Assembly (NCBI GenBank): GCA_964649825.1
Contig: CAZYQW010000142.1
Coordinates: forward strand, 62,001-126,000
DNA length: 64,000 nucleotides
Source of the DNA: CAZYQW01 sp964649825
GTDB taxonomy: Bacteria > Planctomycetota > B15-G4 > JADJEK01
Reading direction: 5' to 3'
The notes beneath the pieces were generated by a model, which ran no database searches, was not told the DNA's origin, and saw nothing but the letters and a program-made list of their open reading frames with translations. This document shows, piece after piece, positions 1-8,141 of the stretch; position 1 is the stretch's first letter; each line of letters starts with the position of its first letter. The translations under genes were made by a program, and so were the position numbers.

Positions 1-1236
1 ATCCCGCCCCTGCCGGGCAAGATGTACCGGTTCAACAGCCGCGTCGACGTGACCGACAACGGCAAGGTCGTGTGGGTCGGCGGCATCGACGACATCGGCA
101 CCGGCGCGAACGAGGGGCAGGGCCTGTTCATGTGGGACAACGGCACCGTCACGAGCCTCTTCAAGACGGGCGACCCGATCCCCGGGCTCGGCGCGGCCGC
201 CTCGACTGCGGTGGACTTCGACTTCCGCGTCTCGTCCCAGGGCACGCACCAGATCTTCGTCACCGACGACGCGGCGGCGACGACCAACGACGATGGGGTC
301 CTCCTGATCGACGGGAGCACCGTCCCCTCGGGCTCGGCGATCATCGCCGAGCTGCGTCCGATCCCGGTCGAGGACGGAGGGCTGCCGGGGGGCGAGAACT
401 GGGACAACATCGATTACGGGGGAATCAACGAGGCGGGTGAGTACTTCATCACCGGCGACTCGGACGAGGGCGCGGGCAACTTCGACGAGCACATCGCGCG
501 CGATGGCGTCATCATCTACCGCGAGGAAGACTTCGTCGACGGGTGGCAGCTCGACGGCAGCATCACCGACGCGTACATGAACGAGGAGGGCGACATCGCC
601 TGCGTGTGGGCGGTGAACCCGATGGTCGGCACGACCGACATCGAGGCGATCTACCTGAACGGCAAGCTGATGGTCATGGAAGGCGACACCGTCGATTGGG
701 ACGGTGACGGCATCGCCGAGGCGACCTCGGTGATCACCGACATCACGAACTCCGCCGGCACGGTCTCGATCGGCGCGGACCGCAAGATCTACTTCACGGC
801 CGACGTCAACGTGAACGGGCCGATCCTCGAGGGCGTGTTCGTGATCGAGGATCCGTGCGGTTCGGTGCAGAAGTACGGCCCCGGGTGCATCGACAACAAC
901 GGCGTGCGTCCGAACATGGAGCTGACCGGGTGCTCGTCGGTCGGCGGCTCGGTGCAGCTCGAGCTCACGAACGGCCAGCCGAACGCGCTGACCCAGCTCG
1001 TCTTCGGCGTCGGCAAGGCGAAGGCGTCGATCGGCGCCGGCTGCTACCTGAACCTCTCCGGAGTCCTGCCGGTCTCGATCTTCCTGCCGCTCGACGCCAG
1101 TGGGCAGCTCATCGTGCCGGCGGTCGTTCCGAGCCTCGTGGTGCCGGTCACGTTCACGATGCAGTCGTTCTTCGCGGACCCGAGCTCCGCGCTCGGCTTC
1201 CTCGGAACGAACGGCCTGAAGGTCACCATCAACTGA
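1..1236 (+). CDS. Secreted propeller-like protein with planctomycete-type C-terminal module (5' end cut off)
   Basis: The reading frame is already open at base 1, so the true start lies outside the window; the first internal ATG is at 22. About 410 residues are visible. The first 270 or so are acidic, Gly/Asp-rich beta-strand repeats of the type seen in extracellular propeller-like proteins, alternating short descriptive strands such as GLFMWDNGT and GVFVIEDPCG. The last 125 residues begin with a Cys/Gly-rich YGPGC segment and end with the strand pattern TNGLKVTIN. A similar ending (SNGLDIVIS) occurs in the protein at 12932-14536. No catalytic motif is visible. It is probably exported, but the signal peptide is not in the window. 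The function is unknown. Confidence 0.75.
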   Translation: MPPLPGKMYRFNSRVDVTDNGKVVWVGGIDDIGTGANEGQGLFMWDNGTVTSLFKTGDPIPGLGAAASTAVDFDFRVSSQGTHQIFVTDDAAATTNDDGVLLIDGSTVPSGSAIIAELRPIPVEDGGLPGGENWDNIDYGGINEAGEYFITGDSDEGAGNFDEHIARDGVIIYREEDFVDGWQLDGSITDAYMNEEGDIACVWAVNPMVGTTDIEAIYLNGKLMVMEGDTVDWDGDGIAEATSVITDITNSAGTVSIGADRKIYFTADVNVNGPILEGVFVIEDPCGSVQKYGPGCIDNNGVRPNMELTGCSSVGGSVQLELTNGQPNALTQLVFGVGKAKASIGAGCYLNLSGVLPVSIFLPLDASGQLIVPAVVPSLVVPVTFTMQSFFADPSSALGFLGTNGLKVTIN

Positions 1237-1260
1237 CCGTCTGAAGCGTTCGAGATCATC

Positions 1261-1299
1261 GAGCCGGGCGGCGCCGTCGCGAACGACGCCGCCCGGCTC
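1261..1299 (+). terminator. GC-rich hairpin after the first gene
   Basis: A perfect 13-base inverted repeat (1261-1273 and 1287-1299) with a 13-base loop starts 25 bases after the stop of the first gene. There is no T-run, so factor-independent termination is plausible but not certain. It separates this gene from the fuconate operon. Confidence 0.5.
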
Positions 1300-1394
1300 G
1301 CGTTCGAGCGCGGATCGCGGCGCGTGGAACGGCTCGGAGTCCTCGGGTAGGGTGTGCGGCCAACTCGGACCCCCCGGTCGGATTGGAGGGGCAG

Positions 1395-2540
1395 ATGCCC
1401 ACCCCGTTCCACGTTGCGCTCATCGGCCAGAAGTTCATGGGGCGCGCCCATGCGAACGCGTGGTCGCAGGCGCCGCGGTTCTTCGACCTGAAGCTCGCGC
1501 CGGTGCTCCACACCGTCGCCGGCCGCGACGAGCGCGATCTCGCTCGATTCGCGCGCCGATGGGGGTTCGCGCAGCACACCACGAAGTGGCGATCGATCGC
1601 GCGGGACGCCGAGGTCGACCTCGTGGACGTCGGCACGCCGAACGATGTCCACGCCGAGCAGTCGATCGCGATGCTCGAGGCAGGGAAGCACGTGGCGTGC
1701 GAGAAGCCGCTGGCGGGGACGTTGAAGCACGCTCGCGCGATGCGCGACGCGGCGGCGTCCGCGCGGGGCCGGACGTTCGTCTGGTACAACTACCGCCGCT
1801 GCCCGGCCGTCGCGCTCGCCCACCGGTTGGTGAAGGAGCGGCGGATCGGACGGATCTTCCACGTCCGCGCGGCGTACCTGCAGAGCTGGGGCGGGAAGGA
1901 GACGCCGCTCCTCTGGCGGTTCCAGAAGAAGCACGCCGGCTCCGGCGCGCACGGCGACCTGAACGCGCACATCGTCGACATGGCGCGTTTCATCACCGGT
2001 CAAGAGATCACCGAGGTGCACGGCGCGGTCGCGCGCACGTTCATCGAGCGGCGGACGATCGCCGGCACCAAGAAGAAGGGGAAGAGCGACGTCGACGACT
2101 GTCTCCTCTTCCTCGCGTCGCTCGACGGGGGCGGCGTCGCGAGCTTCGAGGCGACGCGCCTCGCCACCGGTCACCAGAACCGCAACACGATCGAGATCAA
2201 CGGCGAGAACGGCTCGCTCCGCTTCGACTTCGAGGACATGAACCTGCTCTGGTTCATGGACGCCGCCGACGACGCGAAGACGGCCGGGTGGCGGCGCATC
2301 ATGTGCACGCAGGCCGAGCATCACCCGTACGCGCGGCACTGGTGGCCCGACGCGCACCTCATCGGCTACGAACATGGCTTCACGAACATGGCGGCGGACG
2401 TCCTGCGCGTGGTCGCGGGCGGGAAGCCCGAGGTGCCGCTGCCGGACTTCGCCGACGCGTACGAGACCCAGCGCGTGCTCGAGGCCGCGTTGCTCGCCGC
2501 GAAGGGCCGCTGCGCCGTGAAGATGGGCGAGGTGCAGTGA
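1395..2540 (+). CDS. Gfo/Idh/MocA family NAD(P)-dependent oxidoreductase
   Basis: This 381-residue protein has the Gfo/Idh/MocA layout. An N-terminal Rossmann fold starts at residues 5-10 (VALIGQKFMG). The EKPLAG motif, whose Lys is the conserved catalytic residue of the family, is near residue 103. An alpha/beta dimerisation domain follows. ATG 1395 is preferred because GGAGGGG lies just upstream (1385-1391) and the alternative TTG at 1383 would overlap that site. It is the first gene of an operon with a permease, L-fuconate dehydratase and LutABC-like genes; its stop overlaps the next start by one base. Family members oxidise or isomerise sugars and inositols. A role in L-fucose or related deoxysugar oxidation is inferred from context only. 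Confidence 0.88.
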   Translation: MPTPFHVALIGQKFMGRAHANAWSQAPRFFDLKLAPVLHTVAGRDERDLARFARRWGFAQHTTKWRSIARDAEVDLVDVGTPNDVHAEQSIAMLEAGKHVACEKPLAGTLKHARAMRDAAASARGRTFVWYNYRRCPAVALAHRLVKERRIGRIFHVRAAYLQSWGGKETPLLWRFQKKHAGSGAHGDLNAHIVDMARFITGQEITEVHGAVARTFIERRTIAGTKKKGKSDVDDCLLFLASLDGGGVASFEATRLATGHQNRNTIEINGENGSLRFDFEDMNLLWFMDAADDAKTAGWRRIMCTQAEHHPYARHWWPDAHLIGYEHGFTNMAADVLRVVAGGKPEVPLPDFADAYETQRVLEAALLAAKGRCAVKMGEVQ

Positions 2541-3850
2541 TGAGCGAGCGTCCTCCGCTGTTCCGGCTCTCCGTGATGATGTTCCTCCAGTACGCGATCT
2601 GGGGAGCGTGGCTGCCGATCCTGTACCCCTACCTCCTCGGTCACGTCGGCTTCTCGCTCGGACAGGTCGGGGCGATCTTCTCGGTCGGCGCGATCGGAGC
2701 GGTCATCGGGCCGTTCATCGCGGGGCAGATCGCTGACCGGCACTTCGCGACGGAACGGTTCCTGGCCGCGAGCCACCTCGTCGGCGCGCTGCTGGTCTGG
2801 TTCCTGTCGAACACGACGGCGTTCGGGCCGTTCCTCCTCGTGTCGCTGTTCTACGGCGTCGTGTACGCGCCGACCATCGCGCTCACGAACTCGCTCGCCT
2901 TCCACCACATCGCGGACCGCGATCGCGACTTCGGCCGCGTCCGGGTGTGGGGGACGGTCGGCTGGATCGCCGCGGGAATCGGGTTCGGGCACTACCTCGG
3001 CGTGTTCCACACCCCGGACGCAGCCGCGGACGCGGTGGCGGCGGCGCAGGACGCGGGGCGTGCGAACGCGTTCCGGCTCAGCGCGATCCTCGGAGGCCTG
3101 ATGGCCGTGTACTGCCTGACGCTCCCGCGCACTCCGCCGTCGAAGGGCGCCGGCCAGCAGAACGCGACGTTCGAGGCGCTCGGCGAGGTGAAGCGGCAGC
3201 CGCTGCTGACGCTCTTCCTGCTCGCGGTGCCGGTCAGCATCATCCACCAGTTCTACTTCGTCCATACGTCGTCGTTCCTGAGCGAGTTCCAACGGACGAT
3301 CGCCGTGGCGGACGAGATGGCCGCGTCGATCAACGCCGTGCTCGGGGTCGGCGGCGGCGGACTCATGACGATCGGTCAGATGGTCGAGATCGTGGTGCTC
3401 GCGTCGATCCCGTTCGTCGCCAAGCACGTCTCGCGCAAGACGCTCCTCGCGGTCGGCCTGATCGCCTACGCCGCGCGGATGGCGCTCTTCGCGTACACGG
3501 ACTCCATCGCGACGATCCTCCTCGGGGTCGCGCTCCACGGCTTCTGCTTCGGCTGCTTCATCTTCGTCGCATTCATGATCGTGGACGAGGAGACGACCGC
3601 CGACGTGAAGGCGAGCGCGCAGAATCTCTTCAACCTGGTGATCGTCGGCATCGGCATCATCGTGGGGAGCTGGTTCGCGACGTACGTCGTCGCGAAGTGG
3701 GCGAGCGCGAGCGGCGCGATGGACTACACGAGGTTGTTCTCCGTTCCGATGTGGATCGCCCTCGGCTGCCTCGTCGCCTTGCTGTTCGCCTATCCGTCGC
3801 GCACGACCGGTCCGAGAGGGAGGCGCGAGTCCGCGCCTGTCGCGTCGTGA
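2540..3850 (+). CDS. MFS permease, nucleoside/sugar:H+ symporter type (NupG/YegT-like)
   Basis: A 436-residue, strongly hydrophobic protein with about twelve predicted membrane segments. The N-terminus (FLQYAIWGAWLPILYPYL) and the loop RVRVWGTVGWIAAG resemble the nucleoside:H+ symporter (NupG/XapB/YegT) branch of the major facilitator superfamily. The ATG at 2540 shares its first base with the TGA of the upstream oxidoreductase gene, so translation is probably coupled. Its own stop overlaps the GTG of the L-fuconate dehydratase gene by four bases. In this operon it most likely imports the sugar or sugar acid handled by the enzymes downstream. The substrate (L-fucose, L-fuconate or another deoxysugar) is inferred; the family alone would suggest nucleosides. 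Confidence 0.85.
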   Translation: MSERPPLFRLSVMMFLQYAIWGAWLPILYPYLLGHVGFSLGQVGAIFSVGAIGAVIGPFIAGQIADRHFATERFLAASHLVGALLVWFLSNTTAFGPFLLVSLFYGVVYAPTIALTNSLAFHHIADRDRDFGRVRVWGTVGWIAAGIGFGHYLGVFHTPDAAADAVAAAQDAGRANAFRLSAILGGLMAVYCLTLPRTPPSKGAGQQNATFEALGEVKRQPLLTLFLLAVPVSIIHQFYFVHTSSFLSEFQRTIAVADEMAASINAVLGVGGGGLMTIGQMVEIVVLASIPFVAKHVSRKTLLAVGLIAYAARMALFAYTDSIATILLGVALHGFCFGCFIFVAFMIVDEETTADVKASAQNLFNLVIVGIGIIVGSWFATYVVAKWASASGAMDYTRLFSVPMWIALGCLVALLFAYPSRTTGPRGRRESAPVAS

Positions 3851-5151
3851 CCACGACCCTCCTCGCGCTCCACGCGCACGACGTGCGCTTCCCGACGTCC
3901 CGCCTCCTCGACGGCTCGGACGCGATGAACCCCGACCCCGACTACTCCGCCGCGTACGCGATCGTCGAGACCAGCGAGCCGGGCCTCGTCGGCCACGGCA
4001 TGACGTTCACGATCGGGCGCGGCAACGAGATCGTGACCGCCGCGATCGACGCGTTCCGCCCGTTCGTCGCCGGCGCCGCGCTCGACGAGATCGAGGCGGA
4101 CACCGGCGCGTTCTGGCGGCGGCTCGCCGGCGACAGCCAGCTTCGCTGGCTCGGGCCCGAGAAGGGCGTCGTCCACCTCGCGCTCGCCGCGGTCGTGAAC
4201 GCGGTCTGGGACTTGCTCGCGAAGCGCGCCGGCAAACCGCTGTGGAAGTACCTCGTCGACCTGCCGACCGACGCGCTCGTCGCCGCGATCGACTTCCGGC
4301 ACGTCACCGACGCGTTGACGAGAGAGGAGGCGCGCGCGATCCTCGACGACGGCCGGCACGGCGCCGGCGAGCGCGAGGCGGTGCTGCGGCGGGAAGGCTA
4401 TCCGGCCTACACGACGTCGGCCGGGTGGCTCGGCTACGAGGACGACAAGATCCGCCGCCTCTGTCGCGAGGCGCTTGCCGACGGGTGGGACCACCTGAAG
4501 TTCAAGGTCGGGCGCGACCTCGCCGACGACCGGCGCCGGCTCGCGATCGTCCGCGACGAACTCGGCCCCGCGCGGCGCGTGATGATCGACGCGAACCAGG
4601 TCTGGGACGTCGACGAGGCGATCGAGTGGACGAACGCGCTGAAGGAGTTCGATCCGTACTGGATCGAGGAGCCGACGAGCCCGGACGACGTCCTCGGCCA
4701 CCGGCGGATCCGCGACGCGGTTCGCCCGGTGCGCGTGGCGACCGGCGAGCACGGGCAGAACCGCGTCCTCTTCAAGCAGTTCTTCCAGGCCGAGGCGATC
4801 GACGTGTGCCAGCTCGACGCGTGCCGCCTGGGCGGCGTGAACGAGGTGCTCTGCGTCCTCCTCCTCGCGCGCAAGTTCGGGGTCCCGGTCTGTCCGCACG
4901 CGGGGGGCGTCGGGCTCTGCGAGTACGTGCAGCACCTGTCGATGTTCGACTTCGTGCGGGTCAGCGGCACGACGGACGGGCGCATGACCGAGCACGCCGG
5001 CCACCTGCACGAGCACTTCGTCGATCCGATCCGCGTCGAGCGCGGTCGCTACCTCGCGCCGACGCGGCCCGGCTACAGCGTCGAGATGGTCGCGGAGAGC
5101 GTGCGGGACTACGCGTTCCCGACCGGTCGCGTCTGGCGAGGGGCCCGATGA
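3847..5151 (+). CDS. fucD: L-fuconate dehydratase (enolase superfamily)
   Basis: The enzyme dehydrates L-fuconate to 2-keto-3-deoxy-L-fuconate. Counting from the GTG at 3847, the sequence has Lys218 and Lys220 (HLKFKVG), Asp248 and Asn250 (MIDANQVWD), Glu274 (WIEEP), Glu301 (TGEHGQNR) and His351 (CPHAGG). As I recall, this is the same set and numbering as the characterised Xanthomonas enzyme: three acidic Mg ligands, a KxK pair and a general-acid/base His. The N-terminus (HDVRFPTSR, then DGSDAMNPDPDYSAAY) is also typical of fuconate dehydratases. Its 434 residues match the family length. The GTG overlaps the permease TGA by four bases, and its own TGA overlaps the next ATG. This is the gene that gives the operon its meaning. 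Confidence 0.93.
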   Translation: MTTTLLALHAHDVRFPTSRLLDGSDAMNPDPDYSAAYAIVETSEPGLVGHGMTFTIGRGNEIVTAAIDAFRPFVAGAALDEIEADTGAFWRRLAGDSQLRWLGPEKGVVHLALAAVVNAVWDLLAKRAGKPLWKYLVDLPTDALVAAIDFRHVTDALTREEARAILDDGRHGAGEREAVLRREGYPAYTTSAGWLGYEDDKIRRLCREALADGWDHLKFKVGRDLADDRRRLAIVRDELGPARRVMIDANQVWDVDEAIEWTNALKEFDPYWIEEPTSPDDVLGHRRIRDAVRPVRVATGEHGQNRVLFKQFFQAEAIDVCQLDACRLGGVNEVLCVLLLARKFGVPVCPHAGGVGLCEYVQHLSMFDFVRVSGTTDGRMTEHAGHLHEHFVDPIRVERGRYLAPTRPGYSVEMVAESVRDYAFPTGRVWRGAR

Positions 5152-5888
5152 GCGCCCGCGTCGGCCTGTTCGTTCCGTGCTTCGTCGACATCTTCCACCC
5201 CGACGTCGGGATGGCGGCGCTGCGGCTCCTCGAGCGGCTCGGAGTCGCCGTCGAGTACCCGCTCGCGCAGACGTGCTGCGGTCAGCCGATGGCGAACGCG
5301 GGAAGCGCCGACGAGGCCCGCCGCTTGCGCGATCGGTTCGACCGCGTGTTCGCCGACTACGAGCACGTCGTGGCCCCGTCCGCGAGCTGCGTCGCCTTCA
5401 TTCGCGGGTCGGGCGAGGCGGCGGCCGGCGACGCGGTCGCGGGCCGCACGTTCGAGTTGTGCGAGTACATCCACGACGTGCTCGGCGTCACCGCGCTGAA
5501 GGGCGCGTTCCCGCACCGCGTCGGACTGCATCCGGCCTGCCACGGGCTTCGCGAGCTCCGGCTCGCCGCGGCGTCGGAACGAATGGAAGCAAGGCACGAC
5601 AAGGTGCGGACGCTGCTGCAGTCGCTCGACGGGATCGAGCTGGTCGAGCCGCGGCGCCCCGACGAGTGCTGCGGCTTCGGCGGGACGTTCTCGGTGGACG
5701 AGCCGGCCGTCTCCGAGGCGATGGGGCTGGACCGCGTGCACGACCACGCCGCCGCGGGGGCGGAAGTGATCACGGCGACCGATGTGTCGTGCTTGATGCA
5801 CCTCGAAGGTCTGATCCAACGCCACGGCATCGCGCTGCGCGTGATGCACGTCGCCGAGATCCTCGTCGCGTCCGCCGAGGGGCGATGA
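5148..5888 (+). CDS. lutA: LutA/LldE-like Cys-rich subunit of L-lactate oxidising complex
   Basis: A 246-residue protein with two CCG (Cys-rich) domains, as in LutA/LldE and the heterodisulfide-reductase family. The first contains CCGQP near residue 44; the second has HPACHG near residue 130 and ECCGFGG near residue 174, the usual ligands of a cubane or noncubane Fe-S centre. It forms the LutABC-type complex with the next two genes, which together oxidise L-lactate to pyruvate in other bacteria. ATG 5148 overlaps the fucD stop by four bases and its own stop overlaps the next start by four. The coupling to fucD fits L-lactate being an end product of non-phosphorylating L-fucose breakdown. Confidence 0.9.
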   Translation: MSARVGLFVPCFVDIFHPDVGMAALRLLERLGVAVEYPLAQTCCGQPMANAGSADEARRLRDRFDRVFADYEHVVAPSASCVAFIRGSGEAAAGDAVAGRTFELCEYIHDVLGVTALKGAFPHRVGLHPACHGLRELRLAAASERMEARHDKVRTLLQSLDGIELVEPRRPDECCGFGGTFSVDEPAVSEAMGLDRVHDHAAAGAEVITATDVSCLMHLEGLIQRHGIALRVMHVAEILVASAEGR

Positions 5889-7243
5889 ACCACGCCGACC
5901 GCGCCCGCGGCTTCCTCGTCGACGCGGAGCGGGCGCGTTGGCACGATCGCGCGCTCTGGTTCGTACGCGAGAAGCGGGACCACGCCGCGTCGACGCTGAA
6001 GGAATGGGAGGTGCTGCGCGAGCGCGCCGCCGCCATCAAGGCGCACGCGCTCTCCCGTCTTCCCGACTACCTCGAGGAGTTCGAGCGGAACGCGAACCGG
6101 AACGGCGTCGTAGTGCACTGGGCGGCCGACGCGCGCGAGCACGACGAGATCGTCCACGGCCTCCTCGCAAGCCGCGGCGCCCGGCGCGTCGTGAAGAGCA
6201 AGTCGATGCTCACCGAGGAGTGCGGGCTGAACCCGTACCTCGAGGCGCGCGGCATCGAGGTGACCGACACCGACCTCGGCGAGTGGATCGTGCAGATGCG
6301 CCGGGAACGGCCGAGCCACATCGTGATGCCCGCGATCCACGTTCGTCGCGAGGAAGTCGGGGCGCTGTTCCACGAGCGGCTCGGGACCGCGGCGGGAGCC
6401 GACGACCCGCGGTACCTGACCGAGGTCGCGCGCGGCCGGCTGCGGCGACGCCTGCTCGAGGCGGACGCGGGCATCACGGGGGTGAACTTCGCGGTCGCGG
6501 AGACGGGAGGGATCGTCGTGTGCACGAACGAAGGCAACGCCGACCTGGGCGCGTCGCTGCCGTCGCTGCACATCGCGAGCATGGGGATCGAGAAGGTGGT
6601 GCCGCGTCTGGCGGACCTTGCCGTGTTCCTGCGGCTCCTCGCGCGGTCGGCGACCGGGCAGCCGATCACGTCGTATGCGTCGCACTTCTCCGGCCCGCGG
6701 CGCGGTGGCGAGCTGCACGTGGTGATCGTCGACAACGGGCGGTCCGATCTCCTCGGCCACGAGGCGTTCTCGCGCTCGCTCGCGTGCATTCGATGCGGGG
6801 CGTGCATGAACACGTGCCCGGTCTATCGTCGGTCGGGCGGCCACTCGTACGACGCGACCGTGCCGGGGCCGATCGGGTCGATCCTCGGGCCGGCCCGTGC
6901 GCCCGACCGCCACCGGAGCCTGCCGTTCGCGTGCACGACGTGCGGGTCGTGCACCGACGTTTGTCCGGTCGGGATCGACCTGCACGGGCTCCTGCTGCGC
7001 GCGCGCGAGGAGCTGTCGCGTTCGGGACGAGTCCCGCTCACGAAGCGGCTCGCGCTCTCCGCGGCCGCGTTCATCCTCGAGCACCCGGCCGCGTACCGAA
7101 CGGCCGCCGTGCTGCTGCGGCGGGCGCCGGGAGTGTTCCGGCGCGCGGCGTTCGCGAAGTGGCTCGAGCGGCGCGACCTTCCCGCGATCCCGCCGCGGAC
7201 GTTCCGCGAGGAATACCGGAGGCGTCATGACGTCGAGTCGTGA
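5885..7243 (+). CDS. lutB: LutB/LldF-like Fe-S subunit of L-lactate oxidising complex
   Basis: A 452-residue protein with the LutB arrangement: an N-terminal alpha/beta domain of the LUD superfamily (MLTEECGLNPYLEARG, then GVNFAVAETGGIVVCTNEGN), followed by two ferredoxin-type motifs. These are CIRCGACMNTCP near residue 300 and CTTCGSCTDVCP near residue 349. The LUD and double 4Fe-4S domains suggest it passes electrons from lactate oxidation to an acceptor. The start at 5885 overlaps the lutA stop by four bases. The C-terminal 100 residues are Arg-rich and less conserved-looking. It is the third enzyme gene in the fuconate operon. Confidence 0.9.
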   Translation: MNHADRARGFLVDAERARWHDRALWFVREKRDHAASTLKEWEVLRERAAAIKAHALSRLPDYLEEFERNANRNGVVVHWAADAREHDEIVHGLLASRGARRVVKSKSMLTEECGLNPYLEARGIEVTDTDLGEWIVQMRRERPSHIVMPAIHVRREEVGALFHERLGTAAGADDPRYLTEVARGRLRRRLLEADAGITGVNFAVAETGGIVVCTNEGNADLGASLPSLHIASMGIEKVVPRLADLAVFLRLLARSATGQPITSYASHFSGPRRGGELHVVIVDNGRSDLLGHEAFSRSLACIRCGACMNTCPVYRRSGGHSYDATVPGPIGSILGPARAPDRHRSLPFACTTCGSCTDVCPVGIDLHGLLLRAREELSRSGRVPLTKRLALSAAAFILEHPAAYRTAAVLLRRAPGVFRRAAFAKWLERRDLPAIPPRTFREEYRRRHDVES

Positions 7244-7889
7244 TCGCATCCTGCTCGCGCTGCGGCGCGCGTCGAGCGGGCGGGAAGCACCCCATCCGGG
7301 CGCGAGCGGCGACTGGACGACGTATCCCGACGTCGGAGCGGCCTTCGAGGCGAGCGTCGGCGCGGTCGGGGGTCGCGTCGTGCGCGTCCGGTCGCGGGAC
7401 CACCTGCCGGCCGCGGTCGCGCGACAACCGGAGTTTGCGGCCGCGACCCGGCGGGTCTCCACCGTGCCGGAGGTCGTGGGAACGGTCGATCCGTCGCGCG
7501 CGACGCGTCCTCACGAGCTCGCGGACCTGGAGTTCGGGCTCTTCGAGGGGGAGATCGGCGTGGCGGAGAACGGCGCGGTGTGGGTCGACGCGGCGCGGTT
7601 CCCGCACCGCGCCGTCGTCGTCCTCGCGGAGCACGTGGCGGTGGTCGTTCACTCGTCGTCCCTCGTCGACCACATGCACGCCGCGTACGCGCGGCTCGCC
7701 GGGCGGATCGGCTCGTTCGGCGTCTTCCTCTCGGGGCCGTCGAAGACGGCGGACATCGAGCAGGCGCTGGTGCTCGGCGCGCAAGGGGCGCGAACGATGA
7801 CGATCTTCTTGATCGAGCCGGCCGTCGAGCCAGTCGTCGCTCCGGCCGTCGCTCCGAAGGGAAGCCACGGCGCAGTTACTGGCACGTAG
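7227..7889 (+). CDS. lutC: LutC/LldG-like subunit of L-lactate oxidising complex
   Basis: A 220-residue LUD-domain protein. Residues 90-200 hold the LutC-type core: DLEFGLFEGEIGVAENGAVW, then AEHVAVVVHSSSLVDHMHAAY and LSGPSKTADIEQALVLGAQG. The ATG at 7227 lies 17 bases inside the lutB frame and has a clear GGAGG site (7218-7222) four bases upstream. It completes the LutABC set and is the last gene of the operon. The Ala/Pro/Val-rich tail after residue 205 looks non-conserved. LutC is required for L-lactate use in Bacillus, but its exact chemistry is unresolved. Confidence 0.9.
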   Translation: MTSSRDRILLALRRASSGREAPHPGASGDWTTYPDVGAAFEASVGAVGGRVVRVRSRDHLPAAVARQPEFAAATRRVSTVPEVVGTVDPSRATRPHELADLEFGLFEGEIGVAENGAVWVDAARFPHRAVVVLAEHVAVVVHSSSLVDHMHAAYARLAGRIGSFGVFLSGPSKTADIEQALVLGAQGARTMTIFLIEPAVEPVVAPAVAPKGSHGAVTGT

Positions 7890-7909
7890 CTCTGCTTCCT
7901 CGGCGTAAC

Positions 7910-7922
7910 CCCGCTTCGCGGG
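7910..7922 (+). terminator. Short hairpin downstream of the lutC-like gene
   Basis: A CCCGC-TTC-GCGGG stem-loop sits 21 bases after the lutC stop, at the end of the operon. The stem is only five pairs and no T-run follows, so this is a weak terminator candidate. Confidence 0.3.
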
Positions 7923-8141
7923 CGCGTCACCGCTTCGCGCGCGTCGAGGCCTTGGGAATCGGACCCGGCTCGGTGACCGGATGCGCCGCTGCGACCGACG
8001 CGACGGGCGGGCCGAACGTGCCGGACGCGCGCCCCGCGGGGGGTGGGGGGGCCGGCGCGCCGTGGTATCGGACTTGCTGCTCCGTTCCATAGAGAAACAC
8101 CGCGGGGTCTGCGGAGCACTCCGACCTCGAAGGAGGACTGA

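Noticed and set aside
2366..3538. 390-residue minus-strand frame under the permease gene
   Set aside because: Arg/Glu-rich shadow with no hydrophobic or domain pattern.
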